NCBI GenBank assembly: GCA_002150815.3
Contig: NDFF03000063.1
Location: 1-44,651 of the forward strand
Direction: 5' to 3'
Origin: Grammothele lineata
Taxonomy: Eukaryota; Basidiomycota; Agaricomycetes; Polyporales; Polyporaceae
DNA: 44,651 nt
Part shown: positions 32,954 to 43,700 of the stretch, one piece after another
Position numbering within the stretch: the stretch's first letter is position 1
Layout of the letters: each line of letters opens with the position of its first letter
Position numbers and translations under genes: made by a program
The notes under the pieces: generated by a model
Told to the model about the DNA's origin: nothing
Database searches by the model: none
What the model saw: the letters and a program-made list of their open reading frames with translations, nothing else

Positions 32954-34162
32954 CGGTTGCTGTATACATGTATCCGGCGAAACAATACCATATGGACCCC
33001 ATCATACACTCCCGGTGGCAGAGACCGGCTGTTTACGACTTGGTTGTCGCGTTGAATCACTTCACATTGGACCGGATATACCGGCTCTTGGGAATACCTA
33101 GAGGTATTGTATTAGTAGAACGGCTATTGCAACTCTGCGTCACCATCATACCCGGTCAGTTGTAGTATGTATGATGAAATCATTGTGGGGTGGAGCTCTG
33201 ATCACTTTACGCATTGTGATGTGTATGTCATGTTATCGGCGTGATCGTCGGCATGTGTACCCGACCAGTATCCTGTGGGGGCCAACCGTAGGAGCTTTCA
33301 TCTTCAAAGTAACATATATGAAGCCGCAGGTTTTCAGGCGAGGTGGGCAATATCGAGATAGGCATACGAATTCTGGATACAACTGTTCATACTCATAAAG
33401 GAATGGACGGAGCGCGGAGCTTCCAAGAGTCAAGGTCCGGAGTAATTACAGGTTTGGATCACTAATCGACGTCGAAAGGAGTGGACGGAGCACTGCGTCT
33501 CCTAGGCGAGCAAGTCACGAGCATGAGTCATCCATACGAGAAAGTTATATCAGTAAAGAGTGGACTGGTTGGCAGGGCTCCTGCGTGGGACGACGGACTG
33601 TATGTACGGTTATAAGCATTACGAGGTGGAATGGGAATGGATCGATAGTTCACTGTGGGGTCTCCAGGGCGGATGGAAGTAAGGAATGGACGGGGTTCGG
33701 ATTTAAAGGACGACATAGGATGAGATTGACTGAGAGTCTCCCGTCAGTGCGAGATGACAGTCAGGGCAAGACGACAATTTGGACAGACGATACAGAGGAC
33801 GGTGTGATATCTTGGATATGCTGGTGCGAAGTTCAATACCGTATGGATGTCGGTACTAGTGAATTGGTATCACTAGGAATGATATTGACATTTCGCTGTC
33901 CGTTGGCATGATGAGCGGTCTCTATGTTGCCCAGTTACTGCTCTGACCTTATGTTGCTTCACGTCGCGGTGGAGGGTCCGGCCGTGGTGGAATTGCCCAT
34001 TCCCACTATGCCGCGTGCGATGTGGTGGTCGTCAAATATATTCACGGCGTACGAGAATCGACTCGGCTCACTAATGATAGCCTTGAATGCGGCCCAAAGG
34101 GCCGGGTCGGAATTGATGATTGCATCATCCTGCTACCCATCGATTAGTATCTAGCTCGTGTC
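32954..34162. other. unresolved plus-strand frames
   Basis: Plus-strand frames at 32941-33165, 33585-33911 and 33924-34154 look partly coding (for example VEGPAVVELPIPTMPRAMWW). They have no recognised domain and no clear joins. A loosely repeated AGTGGAC/AATGGAC motif occurs four times between 33400 and 33695. Confidence 0.2.
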
Positions 34163-35920
34163 TCACATAGAAACACTCCTACTGACCATATTATGGTCTT
34201 GCGTCGAGGAATAGCAGTGGTCGGGGGCGAACCAGTCAGGAAAATCTGTCGATGAACGTCTCAGCGGACCCGCTTGGCATCCACCAGGACATAATAATGA
34301 ATCTTTATGCTCACCGGGAGGATTCTGGTATACGTCATGAGCAGCCTCATGTTTGGCCCCGCGATTGGCGTCCGGCGTGTAATGCGACATGTCGGGACCA
34401 TGGTCAGCAATTATCGGGGGCGGTACATCCTGCGCAGGCGTGTTAGGAGTGGCACATTCGACTTGCGGGACGGTCCCGCTTTGCTCCTGAAATTTGACCG
34501 TGAAAAACGCACTCTATAGTTACATGCACCGTGACGTACCTGGCGAACGTATGCAGGCGTATCTTCAGCGATCATGCCGGGTGATGGCCCTTCCGAGTCC
34601 TCGACTGAGTTTGACACTGACGCTTCCCCGATTTCATCGTCGCCGCACGATTCATCCGCTGAAGCTAGTGTCAGACGGGCGCCGGTGCATCCAAGCCAGG
34701 CATTAAGGCGTACGTGTTACATGCCACAAATGTAAACTGAATGTGCAACACATCTTCCTAGCGACACATTTGTCGCAGGGAGGCAACACATCGCACTGTA
34801 CAAAGTACAATGCAATCAGAAGACGAGATATTCATTATCAACACGGAGTAGATACCTTCACTTTGCCTGCACGGCACCCATCGCACGCCATATACGGTTT
34901 AAAACCTTCGGCCACCAAGCGGTCCACGATGGCTTCGTATATGGCACAGTATTCGAGCACGATCATGTACGATCTAATATGTATTTAGCGTTTAATGTGC
35001 GTGTGCATTGGCTCACCTTGGATCTCTTCCTCCGTAAACTGTTTAACCGGCGGTCTGGTCCTCACCGTATCCGAGGAAGGTGGGTAGCGCTTCAAAGACG
35101 GACGAATCGCTGATCCAGTGGGTTTAGACACTCGAGTCCAAGGATGATTATTGCGTCTCCTTCTCACAGCCTTCTTCGTGACAGATGCCCGCGTGGCCTT
35201 GTCACCTAGCTTGAATGTGGCATAAGTCCCTTGAACGGCGGCGGGCGATGAAGCCATGGTAAATTGAGCGGCAGCAGGAGACGAGGGAGCGATGGGGGAA
35301 GCGGCGGCTATCGAGTTGGGCTCCGGAGCGGTAGTCATAGCTTGGGCAGTAGCTTCAAGAGTTGGACCGGAGGTGGAAGATGGAAAGGGTGCAGGGGCAG
35401 ACGTATGGGTGGGTACGAGCATGCCAGGCGGGAGATCGGGAGCGAAGGAGGAGGCGGAGGTCTGGGCAGAGGCGGATGTGTGTGCAGAGGCGGTAGTCAC
35501 GTCCGGATTTAGGGTGGATGCAAGAGAGGGAGTGTAGGTAGCCGCGTAGGTCGCGGCTTGGACAGGAGCGTGGACTGGAGGCGGGGCCGGGACGTAGCTG
35601 AGCTGTGGCATCTTACGTGTCTCTTCGGAGGAGTGGTAGGCGGGCACGGCCACGTTATGTTGCTCGTTTCTGTCCCACTCGGGTACTGAATTGTGGTGAA
35701 GAGATGCGTAGCAGCTGGGACAGGCTACCGTGCCTGGAGGGTTCTGTGGCATGTGCGTAAATATATGTCGTTCCGCCAGTTTGTAAATCAACCTCACCGG
35801 ATTGAACGCCCTATTACAGAGGAAACAGGCAGCAGTGTAAGTAGCAGACGAGGTGTGAGTTGCGGCGAACTCTCCTCCTGTCGCAATACGGTCGATGCGA
35901 CGAGGAGAGTCGTAAGCCAT
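34163..35920 (-). CDS. Zn2Cys6 protein with an N-terminal CxxC pair
   Basis: The ATG at 35920 (MAYDSPRRIDRIATGG) opens a 300-codon exon. It has a zinc-ribbon-like pair (CFLCNRAF and CPSCYASL, residues about 33-75), a long Ala/Ser/Pro/Thr-rich linker, and a basic patch (KKAVRRRRNNH). Splicing to the next exon gives FTEEEIQ then AIVDRLVAEGFKPYMACDGC. After a second intron (GTATCTAC...TGTACAG) the spacing C-x2-C-x6-C-x5-C-x2-C-x6-C is complete: CDGCRAGKVK joined to CDVLPPCDKCVARKMCC. This is the fungal Gal4-type binuclear cluster, which binds DNA. The first join needs an unusual GAAG acceptor. An acidic exon follows, with GIGEASVSNSVEDSEG-like composition. The C-terminal end near 34163 is approximate. 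Probably a nuclear DNA-binding protein; target unknown. Confidence 0.6.
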
Positions 35921-36593
35921 GGAGTCGGTGTAAACCAGCGTCAGTCCTGAAGGTGAAGCAGATATTGAGCTGATAGGTATCCGTGATTGCGGGCAGGAAT
36001 CGCGACACTCACGCAGAAGTTATAGGCCCTCTGGCGAAAGCGGTTGTCCCCGACCGTGAAGACGTCGGCTTCGCATTCGAGTATGGGCGCTGTGAGTTGG
36101 TAACGCGCGTATGCCGTAGGGCCGCGATCCTTACGAAAAAGTACCTGATCTGGATGCTGAACATGAGATGGGCCCTGCAATGCATCGCATCTGTCTGGAA
36201 TGGAGAGGAGATGACGGCTCAGTCGGGTCGTCGGGTACTAAGAGTTTCATTGACAACTCGGACTCAAGACCATACCATTGCAGTCTTTTGACAGCACCAA
36301 CGCAGACGGCATGTACCTGTTCGTGTGCTTCGCGTTTCTGCCGTGCAATGAATGAAGAGATTTCTGGATGCGGGATGTTGCTTCACTAACGTTGAGTCTG
36401 ATGTCGGTAGCAGTCGAGTACTAGTGGAGAGACTAACCTCCGCGATGCCTCACTATTGGGCGTCAAACTAAGATCTAAATAGACGCTGCAGATCGTGGTA
36501 CGGCCACGCGAGATGGGCATCAGTCGTTCCTAACTCCGCGTCAACAGATAGTTCTATCCCCGCAAATTGTACGCTACTACATATCAGGCTCGG
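35921..36593. other. no recognisable gene
   Basis: Only short overlapping frames are seen. The stretch separates two minus-strand genes and should hold the promoter of the Zn2Cys6 gene and the 3' end of the gene at 36594-38210. Confidence 0.3.
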
Positions 36594-38210
36594 CTACAGT
36601 CTCTTGCCCACACCCGCGCGCCGAGGGCGACGAGCTAGCGGCCCTGTGTCCAACAAAGAGGCCTTCCCGTCCCCTTTCCCGTCGGTGTCCGCCTCTTCGT
36701 TTGTATCATTTGTGTCGCCATCATCCACCCGCTTACGCTTCTCCCCTTGAGCGGTGGGAGACCCAGTTAGTATGCCTGACACAGATATACCATCGTCTAC
36801 CGTCGAGGTCGAGGATAGCGTTGAGGGCGACGGGATGCGGACGAATCCGGTAGCTGCATCGTTGTCGGCATCGGTATCGCCCGTGATATGGGGCTCACCC
36901 GAAACGACAGGGTCGTTGATGCTGGAGGCGGAGTTGAGCCGTCATGGACAGGTCAGCGTGAACTCTGTATGGGTGCTTACCTCATGGCAGGTGCGCTCTC
37001 CGTCGAAGTCACAGACTTACGCCTAGCCTGATCGCCCTCAATAGCTTTGCCGAGTGCGTAGGATCGGTCGAGTGACTTCTGAGGTACCACCTCATCGTCA
37101 CTCTCGTCGTCATCCAGGCCCACACCTGAAGACTGCAATCAGCGTCGTTCATTGCTTGTATACAATGTACGTACCGCGAATACGCTCTCCAACCCGTAGG
37201 GCCGGCCGCAGGGATGTGTCCACCTCGCGAACTGAGTAATCCACCTCGACCGTACGATCGACGTTAGCAACGCGGACCAATTCGAGAGGGACGAAGTACG
37301 GCTGCCATCCATGACGACCGATGACAAATGCGGCGGTGAAGGTGAACCATACAACGTCCCCCCGCTCGAGCGTGTTCGGCGTGGATTCGGCGATGTCAAC
37401 TATTCTACCCTTCTCGAAGGCGAGCACGCGAGGCGGGTTAGGATTAGGATACCAGGAGTTGAGCTTGCGTGTAGCCGCTTTGAGCCATGGATGCTCATCA
37501 CCACGCGCTTGTGGCTTAGGTTCCTTGTCCTTCACGCGAATGAAAACAGGGGCGCGGAGTCTGTACGCGTTAAGGTATGCCTCATCCTTCCCAGTCTGGT
37601 AGTTCGCGTGCGGACGATCGTCCTCGTTGAATCCGTCGATTTGTTGGACGTGGCTTTCTAGGTCCTATATTCAGGAACCAGGTGAGCACCGAATCACGGG
37701 GGGGCATAGATCGTACTGTACCAGCTGCAAATCGAATAGACTCTTGTCCTTGGAAGTGTCGAACGCGAACGTATAGTTGCATTTATAGTTGGGCCTGCGC
37801 TCACTAATGCAACCAACATGACAGACCCTACATATGCCACGTTAAAATACGTATTGCATTACTCACACTCGCGTTTCGTCCACCCCGGACGGTATATCTT
37901 CACCTGAGGGCACGAAATTTCCTGTCCAGATATTATCCCCGCCAAGGTACGTGGCGGCATGACTAATTACTGCGGCAGATGTCGTGCCAGGCGTATACAA
38001 CTATTATGTTCCCGATTGTTAGCATGCCATAGTTCGGATCAGAAGTTCTAAAACACTTACCGACCAGCGGGTATCTGAGTCCTTTCGTATCTCGACAGCG
38101 GGTTCGGTTGTATAAAGTGACTTCACGACCTCTTCAAAGGTGACGTCGGTACTGCGAAGCGTGTTGAGCTTCCAGTACTCGAGTGCAGTCTCTGTATCGG
38201 CGGCGTCCAT
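36594..38210 (-). CDS. GDVV-motif nuclear hypothetical protein, fully spliceable
   Basis: A complete model can be read. Exon 1 (38210-38061) starts MDAADTETALEYWKLNTLRS. It is followed by LYTPGTTSAAVISHAATYLG ending SGVDETR, then VPNYKCNYTFAFDTSKDKSL, then DLESHVQQIDGFNEDDRPHA. The large exon carries LRAPVFIRVKDKEPKPQARG and LERGDVVWFTFTAAFVIGRH. The last exons are acidic (GLDDDESDDEVVPQK) and end with the nuclear-signal-like EKRKRVDD and RRPRRAGVGKRL. Every join keeps phase with GT-AG introns. GDVVWFTF...VPLELVRV resembles the GDIV motif of copies A and B, with a beta-strand/turn/beta-strand look. I recognise the protein only as a type seen repeatedly in mushroom genomes. Function unknown; the acidic tail and basic end suggest a chromatin or DNA-associated role, which is inference. 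Confidence 0.6.
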
Positions 38211-38853
38211 GTTCAAGTTGTTAGCAGGTGTTTGTGGTCTCGTCGCAGACAGTGCCCGGTTTTTATAGAAGAGTGTGAGTTTTTCTCGTCTAGGTAGGCC
38301 GTCAGCATAGGTCACTACTAGATTGGGACGGCTGAGCGAGCACACGCTAAAGACTGAGTGAACACACTGTGCGCACAACGTGGACGTGGAGGAGTGGACG
38401 CCCGGGGTCGGAAAGCCTCGGTCGGGATGCCATGCTCGGCTATCACGGCAACCCCGCCGCGGGTGCATCGCGGCCCTCCGAAATGGTGCCTGAATCGGGT
38501 TACGAATCGTGACTGTCGACGGGCTCGGGGCGAGCCCCTGTGTCCCCGACGGGTTCGGGGAACATCATTCCGCCTAATTCGGGCGACAGTTCGTGACCGT
38601 GACCGTCCACAGGTCGGAGTCGGTAGTCGCGTTTCCCCCCATATGAATCGCCATGTACAATCGCCGATAACGGGGTTCTAGAGTTGTGGGACGGCCCCTA
38701 GATAATATATACTACGTCAATGTAAGTCGTCCATACGTTCGCGCACCTGCGTTCCTATCTGGACTTGCTTCGCGTGTACACAAGTAACCCTCTTTCGACC
38801 CGGACGCCCCTTCGGACACACTCCTGTTCTGCGCTTGTGCAACCATTACTAGT
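38211..38853. other. intergenic, GC-rich, holds hairpins
   Basis: It is upstream of the minus-strand gene and contains the two perfect hairpins described at 38521-38578. No gene is seen. Confidence 0.4.
38521..38578 (+). mobile_element. candidate Helitron 3' terminus
   Basis: Two adjacent perfect hairpins occur: GGGCTCG-GGG-CGAGCCC (38521-38537) and CCCCGA-CGGGT-TCGGGG (38544-38560). Thirteen bases after the second comes CTAA (38574-38577), followed by T. Helitrons end in CTRR, about 10-12 bases after a short GC-rich hairpin, and insert between A and T. The strand agrees with the Rep-Hel gene. Whether this end belongs to that gene, 11 kb upstream, is unproven. Confidence 0.4.
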
Positions 38854-39168
38854 ATGGCTCGGAGAAGCACGGGAAGTAAACTGTCAACAGCAACCCGTCG
38901 TGTTAAACGCGCTAAGGTTGCCCAGCCATCTGAGCCAGAACCCGGGCCCCATCCTCCGTCGTTCGAGGTCAGTGGGCTGCTACATATGTCCTCAGGCGGT
39001 AATGATGCCGTCACGCCGATATGTAGTCTTCTCCAGATCATACTGAACAGCGCAATAATGTCCGACTCGGCACCATCAGGCATTGGAACAAGTACATACG
39101 GAAAGAAGCTAGCGAAGTACGTCTTGACGGCATATGTATTGAGTCGGCTACAAGCTGTGGGGTTCTAG
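38854..39168 (+). CDS. hypothetical protein, basic N-terminus
   Basis: The ATG at 38854 opens 104 codons. The start is basic (RRSTGSKLSTATRRVKRAK) and could be a nuclear signal; it is followed by a Pro/Glu stretch. A GTCAGT donor-like site lies within the frame, so the later part may be intronic, and the frame may be the first exon of the gene continuing at 39226. No domain is recognised. Confidence 0.25.
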   Translation: MARRSTGSKLSTATRRVKRAKVAQPSEPEPGPHPPSFEVSGLLHMSSGGNDAVTPICSLLQIILNSAIMSDSAPSGIGTSTYGKKLAKYVLTAYVLSRLQAVGF

Positions 39169-39225
39169 GGCAACATCAAGTTTGCAATACGATCGCTACT
39201 GTACCCCATCAACGGTGGCTAACCA

Positions 39226-39894
39226 GTGACCCTATGGCTCCCCGGGCCTGTCAAAGATGGGCGTCCCGTCGGACGCCGTGATCCAAAGCGGACAGAAGAC
39301 TTGGACGTTCGCCGGTGGTTCCCAATGGGAAGTTCAAAGACGAAGATCGTGGAGGTACCACGCATCCTTCCCGCCCATCCACTGAGAAACGAATATACCG
39401 TCATCATAGCCAAGAACACGTCATCCGCGGTTATGAACGACTGCATGCACACGCTTACTGGAATGACATTCCCCGGAAACATCATAGTGGTGCGGCAAGG
39501 CGCACGGAACAGTGAGAACGCTACCCACTTTGCTTCAAACGAACGTACACTGGTCGACTTAGTGGTTTTTCGGTACGTACGGGCATTTGAGGGGGACTTG
39601 TCGCTCACTTCTGCCAAAGATGGATTAAAGGGCTCACTACGGCCCTTCCTGATGGCGGCTCCCGGCCGCATCTGGGCACGGACGATGGGGCCGCTATCAC
39701 AGAGCCCTGACCTCGGCCTGGGTGTATCTGTCATGTTACGAATTAGCCGTTCAGTCTACTCCGCTCTACCATTCCGTGCTTCGAACACTCAGGCTGTGAA
39801 ACGATGTCATCTCATTGTGTGCAGTCCCGCATATCCAATAATAGAGCTCGATCCGAACCTGTTTTCTACCCAGACTTGCAGTTACGACTTTTAG
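39226..39894 (+). CDS. hypothetical protein
   Basis: The frame is open for 222 codons. It includes NDCMHTLTGMTFPGNIIVVR and, about 20 residues later, TLVDLVVFRYVRAF, a pattern that feels familiar from unnamed mushroom proteins, though I can assign no family. The last part of the frame may run through introns. It lies between the candidate Helitron end and R1, on the same strand as R1. Function unknown. Confidence 0.3.
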   Translation: MTLWLPGPVKDGRPVGRRDPKRTEDLDVRRWFPMGSSKTKIVEVPRILPAHPLRNEYTVIIAKNTSSAVMNDCMHTLTGMTFPGNIIVVRQGARNSENATHFASNERTLVDLVVFRYVRAFEGDLSLTSAKDGLKGSLRPFLMAAPGRIWARTMGPLSQSPDLGLGVSVMLRISRSVYSALPFRASNTQAVKRCHLIVCSPAYPIIELDPNLFSTQTCSYDF

Positions 39895-40157
39895 TATGCG
39901 GGCCGTTCGATCGTTCGCTAAACGCGTACTATGCGTACAGCCATGTCGAGGCAACGGTTGCCACTAGTGAGCGCTGGTGCAGGCCGGTGGCCGTACCTAT
40001 ACAGGAATTCCCACGCTGGACCACACGTGCTGCCGCTGCTGCGGCCCGGCCCACCCGATCGGCACTCCGGTTTGTAAGCTATAGGGTGGCTTCTCCGAAC
40101 GATGGCTTGACGATGGCGGTCTCCGAATACTTCAACATCTAGTAAGCGTCTACGCGT

Positions 40158-40513
40158 ATGCATCGTCCCCCGAGTCCGGTGTTTTCGTCGGAACGGGAGG
40201 AGCTGACGGGCCACAGCGTAGATGTATCGGGGGACATACCTACCTTCATGTCTCCTGTCAGTGAGTGTATGAACCAACGGCCGTATCAGGTACTAACTTA
40301 CTCAGGTCACTCGGGCTCGGAACCGTGTAGTCAGCACAATCGTCCCGATATGGTTATCGTCCATAGACAAGTCGGTCTGACACACCGTGTCGCGATCGAC
40401 GCGTTGTATCTCCGTGCTTTGCCGATTTACGGCAGGCGGGCTGTGGGCGTCCACTCAGAGATTGATGGTGTAGCCCCGCCCCGCGCGTTATGGTCCGACC
40501 GGGTGGACATCTG
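40158..40513 (+). CDS. hypothetical protein, possibly with an in-frame intron
   Basis: The ATG at 40158 starts MHRPPSPVFSSEREELTGHS. A 45-base GTGAGT...TACTCAG interval at about 40260-40304 is stop-free and in frame, so the frame reads through with or without splicing. The following part (VIVHRQVGLTHRVAIDALYL) looks folded. No family is recognised. It ends about 270 bases before the R1 start. Confidence 0.3.
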
Positions 40514-40785
40514 ATATTCCTATTGAAGATGCTGCGCTCGGTCGGGTCGCGTCTTACATCCTTTACCATTTTAGGGTATGCCCAGGTCAGTACTCCGAGC
40601 ATGCGCAGTTGCGCCTGCCCGTTCGGTCGCTGTCTAGGCGGCTCACACTCGTCCGATGGTGGCGTCGTCGGTGTCTGCCCGACGATGTATGTTGTCTGGT
40701 ATAAATTGAAGCAGTTTGATACGCTGTAACACCAGTGTAACGCTCTATCCTTTGATCCTAGCTCTCGATTACATAGTTCAACAGC

Positions 40786-43700
40786 ATGGCTCTACCTACA
40801 CAGCCCGGCGTCGTGGCTCGCGCCCCGGATTTTGTTGTCGTCAAGAGAGGTTCGTCATGGCCTTCTCTAGCTCATGGGACAGATACTAACCATTGTGATC
40901 TATGTCCAGACAAGTGCGTCATTTCGATCTGCGTGTACGTCGTGGGGACATGCTAATAATCGGTATGCATAAAGCCGTGAACAACCATTCAACATCAACA
41001 AGGTACGTTTGCACTGCATCCATCGTGACGGGACCTCGGCTAACTCGTTCACCAGGTTTCAGCAACCATTAGAATGGTGGGTCCACTGACGACGTGTAAG
41101 TCCCGTCTAACGTAGTAGTAGATGACATACAACCTCGACTTGAACTTTGTCGATCCCGGATTGTGAGTCCGTCTGTTGTCGCGAAATCGTTGTGTTAACT
41201 TTGTCTTAGGGTCACTTACTCCGTTGATCGGGGAAAATCACGTCGCATCACTACCGATGAATTGCTGGTACGCATTAGCCCTGTTCATACGCACGTTTGT
41301 ATCTCACTAGTGACTAGGCATTGATGGCGCGGTGCACTGCTGACCTGTCGACACAACATCCCCAATACCTGACGCTAGCAGGCCGCCTGGAGGTTTTGCG
41401 TGAACACAAAGCTATCCCGAAATCTTTTGTAGCTGCCATGAATCGGATCGACCTTAGTACGTGATAGTTAATGGCCGCCTTATCGCGTTACTTATGCCCG
41501 TGAAAGACATGCCTGATTTACTCGATCGCAAGTTCGTTGCCACTGTGAAGGCGCATGGCATTGAGCTTGACAACGCGCTGCAACACGATCGCGATTACAA
41601 CATGTCTTAGTAAGCGCGTTCCCCTTATGTTTGGTTACAGTCACGAATATATGATCTCCTTGATCGATAGCATCGCGGTTAAGACTATGCAGCGGACGTA
41701 TCAGATCCGGTCTCAAGAGAACCCCGTCGAACGGATCCAGCATACCTGGATGCGCTTGGCCGTTACTTTGCACGGCATGAACCTGACGCGCGTACTGGAA
41801 ACATACGACCTTTTATCACAGGGGCTCTACACGCACGCAAGCCCGACGATCTTCAATGCAGGACTTCGTATCCAACAGATGACTTCCTGTTATGTACCCC
41901 AAGTCGACGTCTCTACGTCAAGTTCACCCTTAAACACCGCTCATGACGTCGCCAATATCCTCATGGCCAACGGTGGAGTTGGACTTGATATGCATCGCGT
42001 GCCTGCCAGAAGGTCCGCCTTGATATCCTTCGATACGTCATATACTGACCTCTCCCCTGCCCTACCGTTAGGTGGGACCGCGATACCCCTCAGCCAGGTG
42101 TAGTCTCGCTGTTGCGCGTAGTGGAGTCTATGGCGTCGTACGCATCTGAAGCCCAACACAAGCGTCCATCGAAAGTTTCCGCCAGCATCCCTATATGGCA
42201 CGCCGATGTCAGCGAGTTCATTGACATACGAAACCAAAGGGCCATCGACCACCTCGGGGTCTTCCACGTGTTCCCCGCTCTGTTCGTACCAGATCTCTTG
42301 TGAGTTATATCATCCGCCTCTTGCGTATCATGTGTTCTCATCTACACAGCATGTGTCGTGTGGAGGCCGAAGGAGACTGGAGTCTTTTTGATCCAGTGGA
42401 TGTGCCGACTCTCACGAATGTATACGGACGCGCGTTTGCAGAGGAGTACGGCCGTCTGGAGGCTGCTGGACGAGCCCTGCGCACCGTCAAAGCCCGGGAG
42501 CTATGGCTACGCATCCTTCAAATGCAAGCGGAAACGGGCAGTCCATTCATCATGTATAGTGATACAATCAACGGTAATCTCCCTTCCATTGTTAAGCCGT
42601 GCACAACATGTTCAAATCGCGAAACCCACAGCGAAAAACAATCAGCGTCACCTTGGACTGGTCCAAGCTACCAATCTCTGTACAGAGATTGTTCAGCACA
42701 CGTCCCCACAGCACACCCCGGTTTGTACATTGGCGTCGCTCAACCTCCCCGCGTTCGTGTTGCCCAGCAATAGGATCGACCTGGATAGTCTGCACCGCGT
42801 TACCTGTATCGCCGTGAGGAACACCGACAAAGTCCTAGACCTCACCCACTACCCCACCGAGGCGGCACGTAACACGGCTGAACAGACGCGTCCGATCGGC
42901 ATTGGGGTTCAAGGACTTGCCGACGTCTTTCGTCGCCTGGGTCTTCCATTCGAATCCCCGGCCGCTCGTGATCTCAGTACCGTTATAGCTGAAACCGTCT
43001 ACCATGCCGCATTGGAAACCAGCATTCAATTAGCGGCCACTTACGGCCCGTACCCTGCCTATTCCGGGTCTCCCGCGGAAATGCTCGAACTGCAGTGTGA
43101 CATGTGGGGCGTTCAACCAAGCGGTGGACGAGACTTCACACGGCTGCGGGAGGAACTCAATCAGCACGGGTTACGCAATTCGGTGCTCACTGCTCAAATG
43201 CCCACGGCCACTACCAGTCTCATCACCGGCAGCAATGATTCCGTCGATCCGTATATCAGGTAAATGTTGCGTGACTCTCTCCCGTGCAGCACTAACAACG
43301 TCGACAGTAACGTATACACCCGTCGCGCGGGCGGCGGTGAGTACCAGGTGGTCTGCCCCACCATGGTTCATCAGTTGGTCAGCCAGAACCTGTGGACGCC
43401 GGACATTCGGAAGCGCATTATGGCAAATCATGGTAGGTCGATCGTCACCAAGCTATCGCTGTGTCCTTACCAGATGTACAGGGTCCATACAGGACATTCC
43501 GGAGATACCCGCCTTCATCCGCGAAGTATTCCGTACAGCTTGGGAAATTCCCCAGAAGGCTCTCCTCGATATGGCGATCTCTCGCGGGCCGTACATCGAT
43601 CAGTCTCAAAGTACCACCGTTTATATGCGTGCCCCTACAATGGATCAGATCGTAAGTAACTATTTGACACCAATTTTCAAGGGTTCGCTCACGGCGTTGT

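Noticed and set aside
33400..33695. Tandem array based on four AGTGGAC/AATGGAC motifs
   Set aside because: Spacing is irregular (about 80, 80 and 124 bases) and the flanks do not match, so this is not a real array.
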